Assembly: GCF_937873925.1 (NCBI RefSeq)
Contig: NZ_CALNAT010000226.1
Coordinates: forward strand, 1 to 64,000
Direction of reading: 5' to 3'
DNA length: 64,000 nucleotides
Source: an uncultured Proteiniphilum sp.
GTDB taxonomy: Bacteria; Bacteroidota; Bacteroidia; Bacteroidales; Dysgonomonadaceae
The notes below the pieces were generated by a model. It was given only the letters and a program-made list of their open reading frames with translations, had not been told where the DNA came from and ran no database searches. Within the stretch, counting starts at the first letter, position 1; each line of letters opens with the position of its first letter. A program made the translations under genes and the position numbers. This document shows positions 27,428-37,163 of the stretch, one piece after another.

Positions 27428-28801
27428 TTATTTGAGCTTCGCAACGTTATTGTGGATTTTATCCACCGCGTTGATGATGTCGTCCATGTCGGATTTTGAT
27501 CCGAGCATGAGTCCGCCATTCCAAATCCAAAGAGCAGAGTTATAAGTCTTAATCAAGGACGGACAGTGATTCTTCTGTTTGTATTCTTCAAAATTCAGTT
27601 CGCTCGCGGAGTAGCATTTTTTATAAATGTCAGATGCGAATACTTCCTTAAGCATGGGTTGACCGTAAAGCGGATCATTCGGATAACCGGTCGCCACCGG
27701 AACTCCTTCTGCATTGAGCGCCTCAATGAACCGTTTGCGTGGGAGCCCGCCCATCTTGTCTTCATTGTAAACCATTGCATAAATGTAGTAAGAAGCAGCA
27801 GTAGCTCCTTTGTGTAATTTGACGGGGGAGACGCCGGGATATGCCGCAAGTCTTTCGTTCAGGTATGCCCCGTTTTCGTTCCTTATTTTGTGTTGCTCTT
27901 CCAATTTTTCCATCTGGCACAATCCTATGACAGCCTGGTACTCGGCCATACGAATCTTATTCGCCAGGATGAGAGCCGAGATGGAACTGATCTGTCCGGA
28001 CACGGATCCTGATGCATAACCAAAATTATGGTACGAATAAAGTCGGTCGTAATATCCGGTGTCATCAGTCAGAATTCCGCCTCCTTCGCCAATGGGTAGG
28101 TTTTTCGATGCCTGGAAGCTGAAGCAACCGGCATTGCCGAAAGTTCCGACTTTCTTTCCCCCAATTTCTGCGAGGTGGGCCTGACAAGCGTCTTCCACGA
28201 CGAACAAATTATGTTCTTTGGCTATTTTCATGATTTCCGGCATATCAGACGGATATCCGCAGATGTGAACCGGCAGAATACCCTTGGTTCGCGGAGTGAT
28301 TTTTTTCCTGATCTGTTTGGGATCTATTTGAAAGGTTGTCGGGTCAATATCCGCGAAAACCGGCATGGCGCCTTTATAAAGGATACCGAAAATTGAGGCG
28401 CTGAAGGTGTAAGGGGAGCAGATTACCTCGTCACCGGGACCAATGTTGGATTGCATCCAGGCGGCACTTAAAGCGTTAGTACCGTTCACCGTGGTGAGGC
28501 AATGTTTCGAACCGTGCATTTCCGCCCATTTTTTTTCAAATTCACTCACTTTCTGGCTGCGTGACCAGACCAGATTACCCATCACTTCGTTCATTTTAGG
28601 GTTGAATTTTTCAGCATCCCATTGCGGCCATTTTTGCCATTTCTTATTGCCTCGAACCGGTGTCCCACCGAGAATTGCAAGTTTATCTTGTGTATCCCGC
28701 GAATTTCCGAAAACGGGTGTAAAACCCGAAATTGCTACTCCTGCGGTTGCGGCTGCAGCCGTACCTATAAAATGACGGCGACTGATTTCATTACTTTTCA
28801 T
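27428..28801 (-). CDS. Tat-exported DegT/DnrJ/EryC1/StrS family PLP enzyme (copy 1)
   Basis: The 457-residue protein is a DegT-type sugar aminotransferase homologue whose first 32 residues are a Tat signal (SRRHFIGTAAAATAGVAISG). The catalytic features are intact: NGTNAL at 106-111, D204 in VVEDACQAHLA (pyridine nitrogen contact), and the Schiff-base lysine K233 in FSFQASKNLPIGEGG. Most family members are cytoplasmic and aminate nucleotide-sugar ketones; export of such an enzyme is unexpected, since PLP and amino donor must be available in the periplasm. Tat transport fits folding with PLP in the cytoplasm. It lies inside the glycan-degrading block and has a paralogue 22 kb upstream in the same PUL. 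Its substrate is unknown. Confidence 0.85.
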   Translation of the reverse strand: MKSNEISRRHFIGTAAAATAGVAISGFTPVFGNSRDTQDKLAILGGTPVRGNKKWQKWPQWDAEKFNPKMNEVMGNLVWSRSQKVSEFEKKWAEMHGSKHCLTTVNGTNALSAAWMQSNIGPGDEVICSPYTFSASIFGILYKGAMPVFADIDPTTFQIDPKQIRKKITPRTKGILPVHICGYPSDMPEIMKIAKEHNLFVVEDACQAHLAEIGGKKVGTFGNAGCFSFQASKNLPIGEGGGILTDDTGYYDRLYSYHNFGYASGSVSGQISSISALILANKIRMAEYQAVIGLCQMEKLEEQHKIRNENGAYLNERLAAYPGVSPVKLHKGATAASYYIYAMVYNEDKMGGLPRKRFIEALNAEGVPVATGYPNDPLYGQPMLKEVFASDIYKKCYSASELNFEEYKQKNHCPSLIKTYNSALWIWNGGLMLGSKSDMDDIINAVDKIHNNVAKLK

Positions 28802-28901
28802 ATTGGTTATTTTTTAATAAAATATTGTTATTCTGATCTGTTATCGTTATTTAAACGTTTGTTGCTTTTGATTATTTTGTAGGGTGTAATCATAGTCGTG
28901 A

Positions 28902-30656
28902 TCAATGGCTGTATCGTTCGATCACTTCTACCATTTCATCCGAGAAATAGGAATAGGCAAACAGGCAAAATCCCCGGTAACCGTATTGTTTTACCATTTC
29001 AAGTTGTTGGCCCACTATCTCTGCATCCATGGGAACAGTGGTGTTATTTTTTCTGGTGTACAATTTTAGTCCCGGATATATTCTTTCCGACATCCCTTCA
29101 GGTGTATAAAGTACCTGTTCATCAAGGATGTCCTTCAGATCGTCCAATTTATCGGTATAATTCATAGGAAAAATATAATCGACTATATTTTCGGACAGGA
29201 GTTCCCGGCTGTCGCGGTAGATGCCGTGGTATTGCTGGGGCCCGACGCCCGAGGCGGATGTGACCGGCAAATTCGGATCCTTCTTCTTCACCATCTTACT
29301 TACTTCACGGAACAGCTCTTTAAGATAGCTTGCCCTCCACTCGATCCATTGCTTGCGCTTCTCGCCCATCGGGTCGGGGCCGGTCACGCCGGCCTGTGTC
29401 CGCAATCCGGTAATCACATCCTTAAAGTACTCCATTACCTGCGGTGAATCGCTGTGCATGAGCTGGAAGCCAATTACAACCACTTTCCCTTTTTCTTTTT
29501 GGTTAATCGTAACCACAGGTTCATCCGTATCCAGACGGGCAATAATATCCGCTTTTTCCGTGACCAGAGAACTGCCACCTATTTTAACCCGCAGGGTATC
29601 GATCGATTTTCCGAACAGGTCATCCGAAACCTGCAGTCTGATCCGTTCGGTTTTGAAACCCCGGGCTCCTTTTACTCCGGTCAATGCACCCAACAGATTT
29701 TTTTCAAATAAACTGTTATCCGGGGAGATCCAGATGATATCGCCGCCCCGTTTCACATACCTGTCCAGTGCTTTGGACATTTCATCCGGTATATGATTGT
29801 AATAGGAGATGATCAACAATCCCGGCACTCTCAATGCATCGATATTGGCCGGTTTTTCCGAAATATAGGCATAGCCTACTCCAGTCCGGTTCAGGTTTCT
29901 TTCAATCGTACCTAATGTTGCCACGTATGGAGTGCTTGCATCAGGGCATAACATCCTGACCGGGTATCGATCTTCGGCAGGCGGAACAATCCGCTCTGGG
30001 TGATCGAAAAAATCCTGGGGGTCAAAATTATAAGAGGCTTTAAAGCGGTTCCGCGCCGCTTCCGAATAATCAAAGGCGGCATTCCAGTAACGGGAATAAT
30101 CGAGATGGATGCCGTCGATATCATATTCCAGCAATTCTTCCAATACCGACAACAGGTAGGGATTTACATCCGGATGTGCCGCCGATAAGTACACGTGATC
30201 ATAATTGTTGTCAACAAATGGTTTACTTATCCAGTCGGGATGTTTTGGAATCGAATAATAGGTACAACTCCAGGGTTGAACCTTTATTCCGGCCTCATGC
30301 GCTTTTTCTATCAGATAGGCGAGCGGGTCATACTCTTCGTCTGCATGTACTTTACCTATAAAGTTTTTTGATTTGAACCAGACTTCATCCCGTAACATAA
30401 TGTCGGGCAAAAGGGTATTGATACCCGCCAGTTGACATTTTTCAATCAGGTTATCCACGGTTTCCCGATCCTTGAATCCCGGAGGATCCACCCATAGGGC
30501 ACGAACATGGAATTGAGGTCCCGGGGTAGTTTTATTCAGGATTCCGTTACATCCCGGAAAAAGAATACTAACCAGTACAATTTGAATGATCGATAATATA
30601 ATTATCTTTTGGCAATATAACCTTTTCTTTATTGTTCCGCTAATAGATGCAAGCAT
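28902..30656 (-). CDS. GHL10-type lipoprotein with inserted GATase-like domain
   Basis: The 584-residue protein has a lipobox (ILFPGC, Cys36). The start of the mature part, FHVRALWVDPPGFKDRETVD, together with INTLLPDIMLRDEVWF and YDIDGIHLDYSRYW, matches glycosyl-hydrolase-like family 10 (PF02638), a TIM-barrel family. Between about 250 and 415 a second alpha/beta domain is inserted (VPGLLIISYYNHIPDEMSKA, GGDIIWISPDNS, GKVVVIGFQLMHSD), similar to the GATase-like domain of GH42 enzymes. The barrel resumes with KRKQWIEWRASYLKELFREV and IVDYIFPMNYTD. It is 25 bases after the heparinase-like gene. The substrate is unknown, but related proteins act on amino-sugar-containing bacterial glycans. Confidence 0.75.
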   Translation of the reverse strand: MLASISGTIKKRLYCQKIIILSIIQIVLVSILFPGCNGILNKTTPGPQFHVRALWVDPPGFKDRETVDNLIEKCQLAGINTLLPDIMLRDEVWFKSKNFIGKVHADEEYDPLAYLIEKAHEAGIKVQPWSCTYYSIPKHPDWISKPFVDNNYDHVYLSAAHPDVNPYLLSVLEELLEYDIDGIHLDYSRYWNAAFDYSEAARNRFKASYNFDPQDFFDHPERIVPPAEDRYPVRMLCPDASTPYVATLGTIERNLNRTGVGYAYISEKPANIDALRVPGLLIISYYNHIPDEMSKALDRYVKRGGDIIWISPDNSLFEKNLLGALTGVKGARGFKTERIRLQVSDDLFGKSIDTLRVKIGGSSLVTEKADIIARLDTDEPVVTINQKEKGKVVVIGFQLMHSDSPQVMEYFKDVITGLRTQAGVTGPDPMGEKRKQWIEWRASYLKELFREVSKMVKKKDPNLPVTSASGVGPQQYHGIYRDSRELLSENIVDYIFPMNYTDKLDDLKDILDEQVLYTPEGMSERIYPGLKLYTRKNNTTVPMDAEIVGQQLEMVKQYGYRGFCLFAYSYFSDEMVEVIERYSH

Positions 30657-30681
30657 ACTTAAATATTTTATATAAATAATT

Positions 30682-33600
30682 TTATTTTTCCCATGAAAAA
30701 GAAGATTTGATCAAAAATTGATCTCCCACTCCGATATTGGATAGCCATGCTTCATCTCCCTCCTTCAAAGAAGAGGATGAAGAACCTTCTTCCAATACTA
30801 ATACTCCTCCTTTCTCCAGCGCCGAAAGGAATCCGATCTGTTTCAAATTCTTGTCAAGAAGCATTGTTCCCGTATAGGATTGGGAAAATGTGAAGGTTGT
30901 CTTTGTTCCCAGTCTGTTTTTTTCAAGATTATCAACACGCAGGCGTCCCACCAGAAGATCGTCCCGGGTTGTTATTTCCAGCACTCCCTTGTTTTCCTTC
31001 ACTTTTTGCAGAGGATGGACCGTGGTTCTGTACGGATTGATAAAGAAAGCGACACGTCCTGCCAATGTCTCGAAAGAATATTGCTCCGTATTTTCCAGTT
31101 TTACCTGAAATGTCTGGTTTGAAGCATCGATCTTATGCACTATACCACGAATTTCTTTAGAGACAAACTTTTTTTTCCCGGAATAGAAATAAGATCCGTT
31201 ACTATAAAAAACGCGTACTAATTCACCTTGTTTAAAAGTAGCCGCTACGCTTACGGCATCCGTTTGTACGTCAAAACCGGATAAGACCTTTGCTGATTGT
31301 GCAGGATCATAGATGATCACATCCTTCACACTATCGCGATCAATTACGACCACCTGTCCGCTCCCTTGGTCGGGTTTGGTTAGCCGTGCCTGCCGGATTA
31401 AAGGAACATCTCCTTTATAGGGTTCCAACACACTTACAAATGTGCTGTGCAGGGGAATTCCATTTTCTGATTTCCGGGTCGCGATCAGGTATTTTAGGAG
31501 ATGTTCCCTTGCCCTGGGTTTATTATAGGCATCAGCCATAGAAACCTCCTGATTCCCTTCGGAGAGCAATTGTATGCGCAGGCGTGCTTCTTCATTGCGC
31601 AGATGACGGTATTCCAACATACCGTTCCCGCTTTCAAGCTGTTGCACATTAAACAGATGCTGGAACCCTGATCCCCGGTATCCGGCGTAACCGGTCTGAT
31701 ACCCCTGTTTTTGAAGATTCTCGTCGTCATATATCGTTCCGGGCTCCACCCCCGTTCCTGCGAAAGTACCGGGTAATGGATCACTCCAGACGCTTCCCGG
31801 CGAATAAACTTTGCCGGGAGGTCCATGCAGCGAATAATCGTGCCGGCTGCCTCCCTCTATATGAAAAAAATCAACAAAATAGCTTTGGGCATCATCCGTA
31901 TCCACCATCACTATATTCCGCCGGTATGTACGGGCATTTGAATAAGCGGGGGAAGAGGCATCCATCACCCGGGCAAAAGCACCATCCGTAAAATCATGTA
32001 ATATTCCCGGAAGGTTTCTTTCCTGTCGCTTTTCATCCACTACTACGGTATTGTGGGAAATTGTATTCTGTGACCAGGTATAGATTCCCTGTACATAATT
32101 ATTCATTGCATCCGGATACCCTAAATCGGGCATCATCTTTTGTCCGTTGGCAAAGATCTCAATATTCAGGAAATCCCAGTGAAAGTGAGAATAATGCATC
32201 CCGTAAGTGAAAGAAGCCGCTGTTTTATCTTGTCGATTATTTAATATTCCCAGGCCATATCCGGCAAAAAGGCGCGAAGATTGGACCGGGACCGTCCTGC
32301 TGCCTTTCATATCCGTCATGTAGGGGAGAGGTTCCCGGAACAAAGCCCCGAATGAAGTAAAAATTTTTTCTCCCGGCAAATTAACCCAATTCAGGTAACG
32401 ATTATCTTTGTAGTAGCTATAGGCTATATGGTAAGTATCGGGATTCTTTCCCGTGATACCACCTAAAACAGAACCTCCATCCCCGCAATCAGGGGTGTAT
32501 GAGCCGATCGCAACCATGTCCAAAGGTGCATCCAGCATTTTTTTAAACCGGTATTCCGAAAAGAGGTCTATCTTCCCTTTAAGCAACGTTTCCGCGATAT
32601 CGGTCAGGCTAACGACCCAGATATTGTTATAGCCGGGCGATTCGTAAGGGATCCCATCTCTCCCGATCTGGTTGTACAGGGCAAATCGTAATCCGTTTGT
32701 CGCCACACGGGAGGAGGGCTCATTGAGCATCCGGTCCATCGCCTTGTCCCGGCCTGCATATTGCCGGGATAAATGCAACGAGACAAGGGCATTCTGGTGC
32801 ATCCCGAAGTTTCCCAATATCTTTTCCTGTTGAATCGCATCCAGGCCTTCCTCCAGAAGATTGGCTTCAATAAATGCACGGAGCTCTTTTCCCGTTTTTC
32901 CTGTGCGTTCCTGGAGCTCGACTTCCCGGTCGATCTGCTCCCATACCATATCATAAGTATCCGCAAAATTTTTAATCATCCGGGTTTCCCATATCCGGTT
33001 CAATATTTTGCCGGAGTAACGTACATTCCGCTGCTTCATTATCAAACCATAGCGCGATTGGTTCTCGTGATCCATCGACGGATAAACCGAGGCGATACGG
33101 TAAAGCATGTCAATGGCTTTTGATGCATACTGTCGGTTTCCGGTCAGGAGATAAGCCTGTCCCAGTGTCAACAGACCCGGGCTGATATGGTTGCACCATA
33201 TCCATTGATTGGCATGTGCCACAAACCAATACCGTTCCCCCTGCGGCGAGACCCATCCCCAGCCATCGTCCACGTATTCCGTATCCCATCCTTTCTTATC
33301 GGTAAATCCGCTTGTATAATATGCCGCGTAATCATTGGATGGGAATACCTGACCGTCTATCGGACATTTTACCTGAAAAGGATGTTTCGGATCAATGATC
33401 CACGGATAAGTTCCTCCCACCTTAAACACCGAATCCCCGTGAACGGGGCATCCCAGCGCGCTGAGGTCGAATGCGCGGGGTACAGAGGCCTCCGTGATCA
33501 ATTTCGACAACGCTTCGTCATTGAATTCGAGCCAATAATCGGCTCTTTTCAGGATTGCTTTTTGGAGGGAATTCACCGTTGTATACCGGCCAATGTTATT

Positions 33601-33789
33601 TTTTGCCAGGGAGATAAGCGTGTCGGGGTAGATCATTCGCTTATCCTTTGGCGGATATTTAATTTCCCTCTCCGGCACTTTCCTGAACGGAGGAATTATG
33701 TCTTGTCCCGGAGATTGTGCCAAAAGTATGGCACGATAAAAGAGAAGAACAAAAATAAGTGGAAATAGCTTCTTAAATACTGGTTTCAT
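30682..33789 (-). CDS. Heparinase II/III family secreted polysaccharide lyase-like protein
   Basis: The 1035-residue protein has a signal peptide (residues 1-24). An alpha/alpha-toroid runs to about residue 480, with NHISPGLLTLGQAYLLTGN and the lyase-type NFGMHQ. The heparinase II/III beta-sandwich follows, seen in HYSHFHWDFLNIEIFANGQ, DLGYPDAMNNYV and SQNTISHNTVVVDEKRQ. Asn/His and a Tyr of the toroid usually form the lyase active site in this family, so beta-elimination of a uronate-containing chain is likely. It is longer than typical lyases because of an extra C-terminal beta-rich region (about 800-1035). The gene begins one base after the stop of a broken NAGPA-like gene, supporting one ancestral operon. 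Confidence 0.8.
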   Translation of the reverse strand: MKPVFKKLFPLIFVLLFYRAILLAQSPGQDIIPPFRKVPEREIKYPPKDKRMIYPDTLISLAKNNIGRYTTVNSLQKAILKRADYWLEFNDEALSKLITEASVPRAFDLSALGCPVHGDSVFKVGGTYPWIIDPKHPFQVKCPIDGQVFPSNDYAAYYTSGFTDKKGWDTEYVDDGWGWVSPQGERYWFVAHANQWIWCNHISPGLLTLGQAYLLTGNRQYASKAIDMLYRIASVYPSMDHENQSRYGLIMKQRNVRYSGKILNRIWETRMIKNFADTYDMVWEQIDREVELQERTGKTGKELRAFIEANLLEEGLDAIQQEKILGNFGMHQNALVSLHLSRQYAGRDKAMDRMLNEPSSRVATNGLRFALYNQIGRDGIPYESPGYNNIWVVSLTDIAETLLKGKIDLFSEYRFKKMLDAPLDMVAIGSYTPDCGDGGSVLGGITGKNPDTYHIAYSYYKDNRYLNWVNLPGEKIFTSFGALFREPLPYMTDMKGSRTVPVQSSRLFAGYGLGILNNRQDKTAASFTYGMHYSHFHWDFLNIEIFANGQKMMPDLGYPDAMNNYVQGIYTWSQNTISHNTVVVDEKRQERNLPGILHDFTDGAFARVMDASSPAYSNARTYRRNIVMVDTDDAQSYFVDFFHIEGGSRHDYSLHGPPGKVYSPGSVWSDPLPGTFAGTGVEPGTIYDDENLQKQGYQTGYAGYRGSGFQHLFNVQQLESGNGMLEYRHLRNEEARLRIQLLSEGNQEVSMADAYNKPRAREHLLKYLIATRKSENGIPLHSTFVSVLEPYKGDVPLIRQARLTKPDQGSGQVVVIDRDSVKDVIIYDPAQSAKVLSGFDVQTDAVSVAATFKQGELVRVFYSNGSYFYSGKKKFVSKEIRGIVHKIDASNQTFQVKLENTEQYSFETLAGRVAFFINPYRTTVHPLQKVKENKGVLEITTRDDLLVGRLRVDNLEKNRLGTKTTFTFSQSYTGTMLLDKNLKQIGFLSALEKGGVLVLEEGSSSSSLKEGDEAWLSNIGVGDQFLIKSSFSWEK

Positions 33790-33790
33790 T

Positions 33791-34152
33791 TCATACGTTT
33801 TCTTTGTTCACCGTTGCCATAATTCCATTAGCTACAGCGCGCTCGAAGCTGTAAGAAGGTTTATTTTTTATTTCCCCGTTGACAACCACACATGATGAAC
33901 CACCTCCATCGAGGTTTACCGCACTATATGCTCCCAATGCTCTCAAGATGGCTCCTTCCTGACCGGTTGTAACTCCTACATAATAATTGGACTGTCGTCC
34001 ATCAATAACAATCAGATAGACTTTTTTCTATCTTGGGAATATCCTATTGACGTGCGCGGGTGTACTTTATTCCCTGTATTGTGAGGAATTCCGTCTTGCA
34101 ATATAATACCTCGCTTATCATAAACGCCGACGTTAGTGTAAGTTCGAGACAT
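33791..34152 (-). pseudogene. Truncated, frameshifted phosphodiester glycosidase (NAGPA, PF09992-like)
   Basis: Reading the minus strand from the ATG at 34152-34150 gives VGVYDKRGIILQDG, then NKVHPRTSIGYSQDRKK, and a stop (TGA) two codons later. Adding one A to the run of six A (T at 34022-34027 on +) restores VYLIVIDGRQSNYYVGVTTG, then GAILRALGAYSAVNLDGGGS, SCVVVNGEIKNKPS and FERAVANGIMATVNKENV, ending at the TGA at 33793-33791. The HPRT, DGRQ and NLDGGGSS motifs are the signature of the NAGPA domain (phosphodiester glycosidase / exopolysaccharide-modifying family). The N-terminal half is absent: a stop lies just upstream and the preceding DNA is A/T-rich without homology. Only about 120 codons remain. 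Confidence 0.75.
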
Positions 34153-34345
34153 GAAATATTAGTTTTATGAATACTCAATATTTTACTTAATGGATTAAAA
34201 ATCAAAGATTTATAGCTTTAATTTGATGTAGAAAAAATAAAGTGATGAAAAACCTTCCAGACGAAAAACCGATATTCAATAATAAAACAAATATTCATTT
34301 TTCCTTACATTTGAAATGCACATATATTTAGATAATTAACGTTGG

Positions 34346-34381
34346 CCGGGATAGCAGCAGTTTAATTAGATGCTATCCCGG
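34346..34381 (-). terminator. Perfect 11-bp inverted repeat after the SusCD operon's lipoprotein gene
   Basis: CCGGGATAGCA and TGCTATCCCGG flank a 14-base loop, about 36 bases after the stop of the DUF4998-type gene in the direction of transcription. There is no T-run, so it is either a processing/attenuation hairpin or a terminator lacking the tract. It could give the receptor genes a higher transcript level than the enzyme genes downstream. Confidence 0.55.
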
Positions 34382-34416
34382 ATTCACGTCAATCTTACTA
34401 CTCAAGTGCCAATCGT

Positions 34417-35823
34417 TCAGTCTAAAATCCAGTAATTGTCGGTTGCATTAAAATCAAACTCATAAAAATCACCATTAGCGTCTAACGCTAACAATTTAGT
34501 GCCGACACTTACTAACTTTACAAACTTATTCCAACCAGAACCAATTTTATTCTTGCTTCCAAGGGTTCCTGCCGTTGTAATCGGGATACTCCATAGATAA
34601 CCGTCTGTATCAACACCTATAAGATATTGAAGATTAAACGGTACAACCGGTTCATACAAAAATCCGGTCGAAACCGTAGTTCCGTTAGTGGTACCCCAAG
34701 TTGCATTGTTATTGGCAAACCATGCGCGCAAATCTCCATTTACAGCAACGGAATAGAAAAAACCTTTTGCCGGTAAGAATTTTGGCATATTAAAACCGGA
34801 TCCGAAAGTTTCTGCTCCTGTGGGCGTTTTAACGAAAACAAGCTGTCCATCCACAATCCGGTGCATAGAGACCAGATTACCTGTATTTACACCTATAAAT
34901 TTATCGTCATCGTAAAAGAAGAATTCCCGATATGTACTCCGGGGTACTAATGCGGTATACGTTTCAGTTTGGGAAAATGATCCGTCCTCGTTCAAAGCAT
35001 ATACAATCACATCGCCCGCAGCATTCCATTCATACAGGTCTTTTCCGTCGCGGTCAAAATATCTGCTGGCCACATTTCCACTAAGGGCTAATTTCTTTCC
35101 TTTTTCAAAAATTGCTTTAGGGGCATTGTATGTCTGATAACTGCTATAAATCGTATCTAACCCTTTGGGGATGAAAAAGACATTCCGAAACTGGAATTCT
35201 GAGCCATCGGAGAAGTTGGGTAATACAACCATATTGGTATTTCTTTCAATCTTTACCATTTTTTCCTCACCGTTCTTGTCCGTATAAACTATTTGGGAGT
35301 ATACCACGCTATCTCCCACTGCTGCGGGAGATAAAGTCAACTTATATTGGGACAGATCATAATCGAACTCTTTCGATATCAGCTTTCTTGCCAATAAATT
35401 ACTGGCAAATTGTTCCCCCCATGCCGTTACCGCAATCGAAGAATACAGGGATGATTCTCCTTTACTGTTTTTATTGCGGAATTCATACATTATTGAACTT
35501 TCGCCTAAATTTTCGATAATAATGGAATCTTTCTGTATGTCGGAAGTGGTACTACGGACAAAATCTCTTACAATCGAATCGCGCCGCATATTCCAGTAAA
35601 TAACTGTCTGCTCAATCTTCGGGTCGGAATTGATATACCATGTTATTTTGGCTCGTCCAAATCCTGGTTGCACTTTAAGGGAATCCACTTTTCCCAGATA
35701 GACTTGTTCTTCCCTGTCCGCGAATTCCGATTGAATATCATTCATGCTGTCGCAGGATATTCCCACAAAGAGGATTGCCAGTAGGCTCACCACTATCGTA
35801 ATCAGTTTGTTCATTTTTTTCAT
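34417..35823 (-). CDS. DUF4998-type surface lipoprotein with C-terminal beta-propeller
   Basis: The 468-residue protein has a lipobox (LFVGISC, Cys24). Residues about 40-160 match DUF4998 (YLGKVDSLKVQPGFGRAKI, then WYINSDPKIEQTVIYWN), found on the product of the fourth gene of many SusC/SusD loci. The C-terminal 230 residues form a repeated strand pattern (GDVIVYALNEDGSF, KFIGVNTGNLVSMHRI, YLIGVDTDGYLWSI, KLLALDANGDFYEFD) similar to tachylectin-type beta-propellers. It probably binds the target glycan at the cell surface beside SusD. Its start is 15 bases after the stop of the preceding lipoprotein gene. Confidence 0.75.
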   Translation of the reverse strand: MKKMNKLITIVVSLLAILFVGISCDSMNDIQSEFADREEQVYLGKVDSLKVQPGFGRAKITWYINSDPKIEQTVIYWNMRRDSIVRDFVRSTTSDIQKDSIIIENLGESSIMYEFRNKNSKGESSLYSSIAVTAWGEQFASNLLARKLISKEFDYDLSQYKLTLSPAAVGDSVVYSQIVYTDKNGEEKMVKIERNTNMVVLPNFSDGSEFQFRNVFFIPKGLDTIYSSYQTYNAPKAIFEKGKKLALSGNVASRYFDRDGKDLYEWNAAGDVIVYALNEDGSFSQTETYTALVPRSTYREFFFYDDDKFIGVNTGNLVSMHRIVDGQLVFVKTPTGAETFGSGFNMPKFLPAKGFFYSVAVNGDLRAWFANNNATWGTTNGTTVSTGFLYEPVVPFNLQYLIGVDTDGYLWSIPITTAGTLGSKNKIGSGWNKFVKLVSVGTKLLALDANGDFYEFDFNATDNYWILD

Positions 35824-35838
35824 ATACGTATTGTTTTT

Positions 35839-37116
35839 TTATTCTTGTGGGACCGAAGTATCGCCATAAAAAGTTAACTCTGAGCAGGAGAAATAATTAC
35901 TCGTAGGAGGTGGAGTAATAAGTGTAATGCCACGGACAAAAATCCGGACATATCGCACCGGTCTCGCATCAAGGGGCACTTCACTTTCCACTCCACTTAC
36001 AGCCATTGCATTTGCATCTGCAGAACTGAGGCCAACAGGAACAGTATTCCTGCCCAAATATACCCAGTCATCTTTAAACGTCCTCTCGGGAAGTTCGGTC
36101 AAAGGATCCACAGTGTGAATGGCGCCCCAGCGGACACTTAATGAATCCAGCCAATATGGTTTGTCGGCAAGTTTATCGTAATCAATCTTATCAATTCCCC
36201 ATGCTTCAAAATCTGTAATGTTTGCCTGCCCGTAAAGAGAATTCAGGTGATAAGGGTGCCTCACAATACGGCTGAGTTTAACCACTTGTTTCAGATCGAT
36301 GGTAATGGACAAGCCACTACTTCCGGATTTGGTTAACCATCCGTGGGCACTGGTATTCACAATATTATCCCAAAGTTTCGGGAGAACCCTACTAGCATCC
36401 AGATCCGTAGTATTGTCCCATGGAATATTCGCACGAAAATCGGCATACGGTTTCGGCACCATTATTTCGAAGAGCGGTGTGGTGGTAAACCTTATCGTAT
36501 CCGAAATATTTCCCCATTTGTCTTCGAAAGATACGGCAAAGTCGGTTTCCACAGCCTCATAGGTTCTGAAAGTATGTCTTTCTCTTTTTAAAGTTGTAAA
36601 ATACATATCTTCAGTTTCCAGTATATTGTCTTCATTTTTGACCATCAGGCGTACTCCCAATTCGGTAGTTTTCGGATTGTCCCAAAAGGCGACGATTCCT
36701 CCGAATCCCGGGACCATACTCCATGAATTATGAGCGATGTCGATCAGCGATTCCAACGGTTCGAACTCCACCTCAACGGGTTCCGACCGTTGCTCCTGTT
36801 TATTCACTTTATAAAGTGTAGCTTTTACTTTGTCCACCCTGTGGAATCCTTCTATGGTCAGCGAATTTTTATGTACAGAAGATTTTTCGGTAAAAACCTT
36901 TCCGTTCCGTTCATATTCCGCCATTACGTACAATATATCCGGCTCATTGGGGATGGTGTACGTAATGGTAGCCCCACCATTAATGGGCGTTACAGTATAT
37001 CCTTCGATAGGACCGGTATTCCATGATCCACCTGTCGGCCTTTTGCTGTTATCGTCATCGCAAGCGAAAAAAGCACATACCGCCAAAGTTACCAGTATAA
37101 AAGTATATTTTTTCAT
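35839..37116 (-). CDS. SusE-position surface lipoprotein (DUF4959/DUF5126/DUF5000-type)
   Basis: The open frame starts at 37170, but the ATG at 37116 opens directly onto a lipoprotein signal (MKKYTFILVTLAVCAFFAC, Cys19), giving 425 residues. The N-terminal domain (EGYTVTPINGGATITYTIP, then SLTIEGFHRVDKVKATLYKV) is DUF4959-like. The central part (SWSMVPGFGGIVAFWDNP) is DUF5126-like. The C-terminal part (SSGLSITIDLKQVVKLSRIV, then RPVRYVRIFVRG) is a discoidin-type DUF5000-like binding domain. Such proteins sit next to SusD and are believed to bind glycan outside the cell. The SusD stop lies 47 bases upstream of the start chosen here, so the longer frame overlaps SusD by 7 bases. Confidence 0.8.
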   Translation of the reverse strand: MKKYTFILVTLAVCAFFACDDDNSKRPTGGSWNTGPIEGYTVTPINGGATITYTIPNEPDILYVMAEYERNGKVFTEKSSVHKNSLTIEGFHRVDKVKATLYKVNKQEQRSEPVEVEFEPLESLIDIAHNSWSMVPGFGGIVAFWDNPKTTELGVRLMVKNEDNILETEDMYFTTLKRERHTFRTYEAVETDFAVSFEDKWGNISDTIRFTTTPLFEIMVPKPYADFRANIPWDNTTDLDASRVLPKLWDNIVNTSAHGWLTKSGSSGLSITIDLKQVVKLSRIVRHPYHLNSLYGQANITDFEAWGIDKIDYDKLADKPYWLDSLSVRWGAIHTVDPLTELPERTFKDDWVYLGRNTVPVGLSSADANAMAVSGVESEVPLDARPVRYVRIFVRGITLITPPPTSNYFSCSELTFYGDTSVPQE

Positions 37117-37163
37117 AAATTCAATGTTTATTGTTTGTATTACAAAACATATTATTGGAAGCA

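Noticed and set aside
33187..33768. 193-codon + strand frame antisense to the heparinase-like gene
   Set aside because: The coding evidence is entirely on the other strand; no signal or motif on this one.
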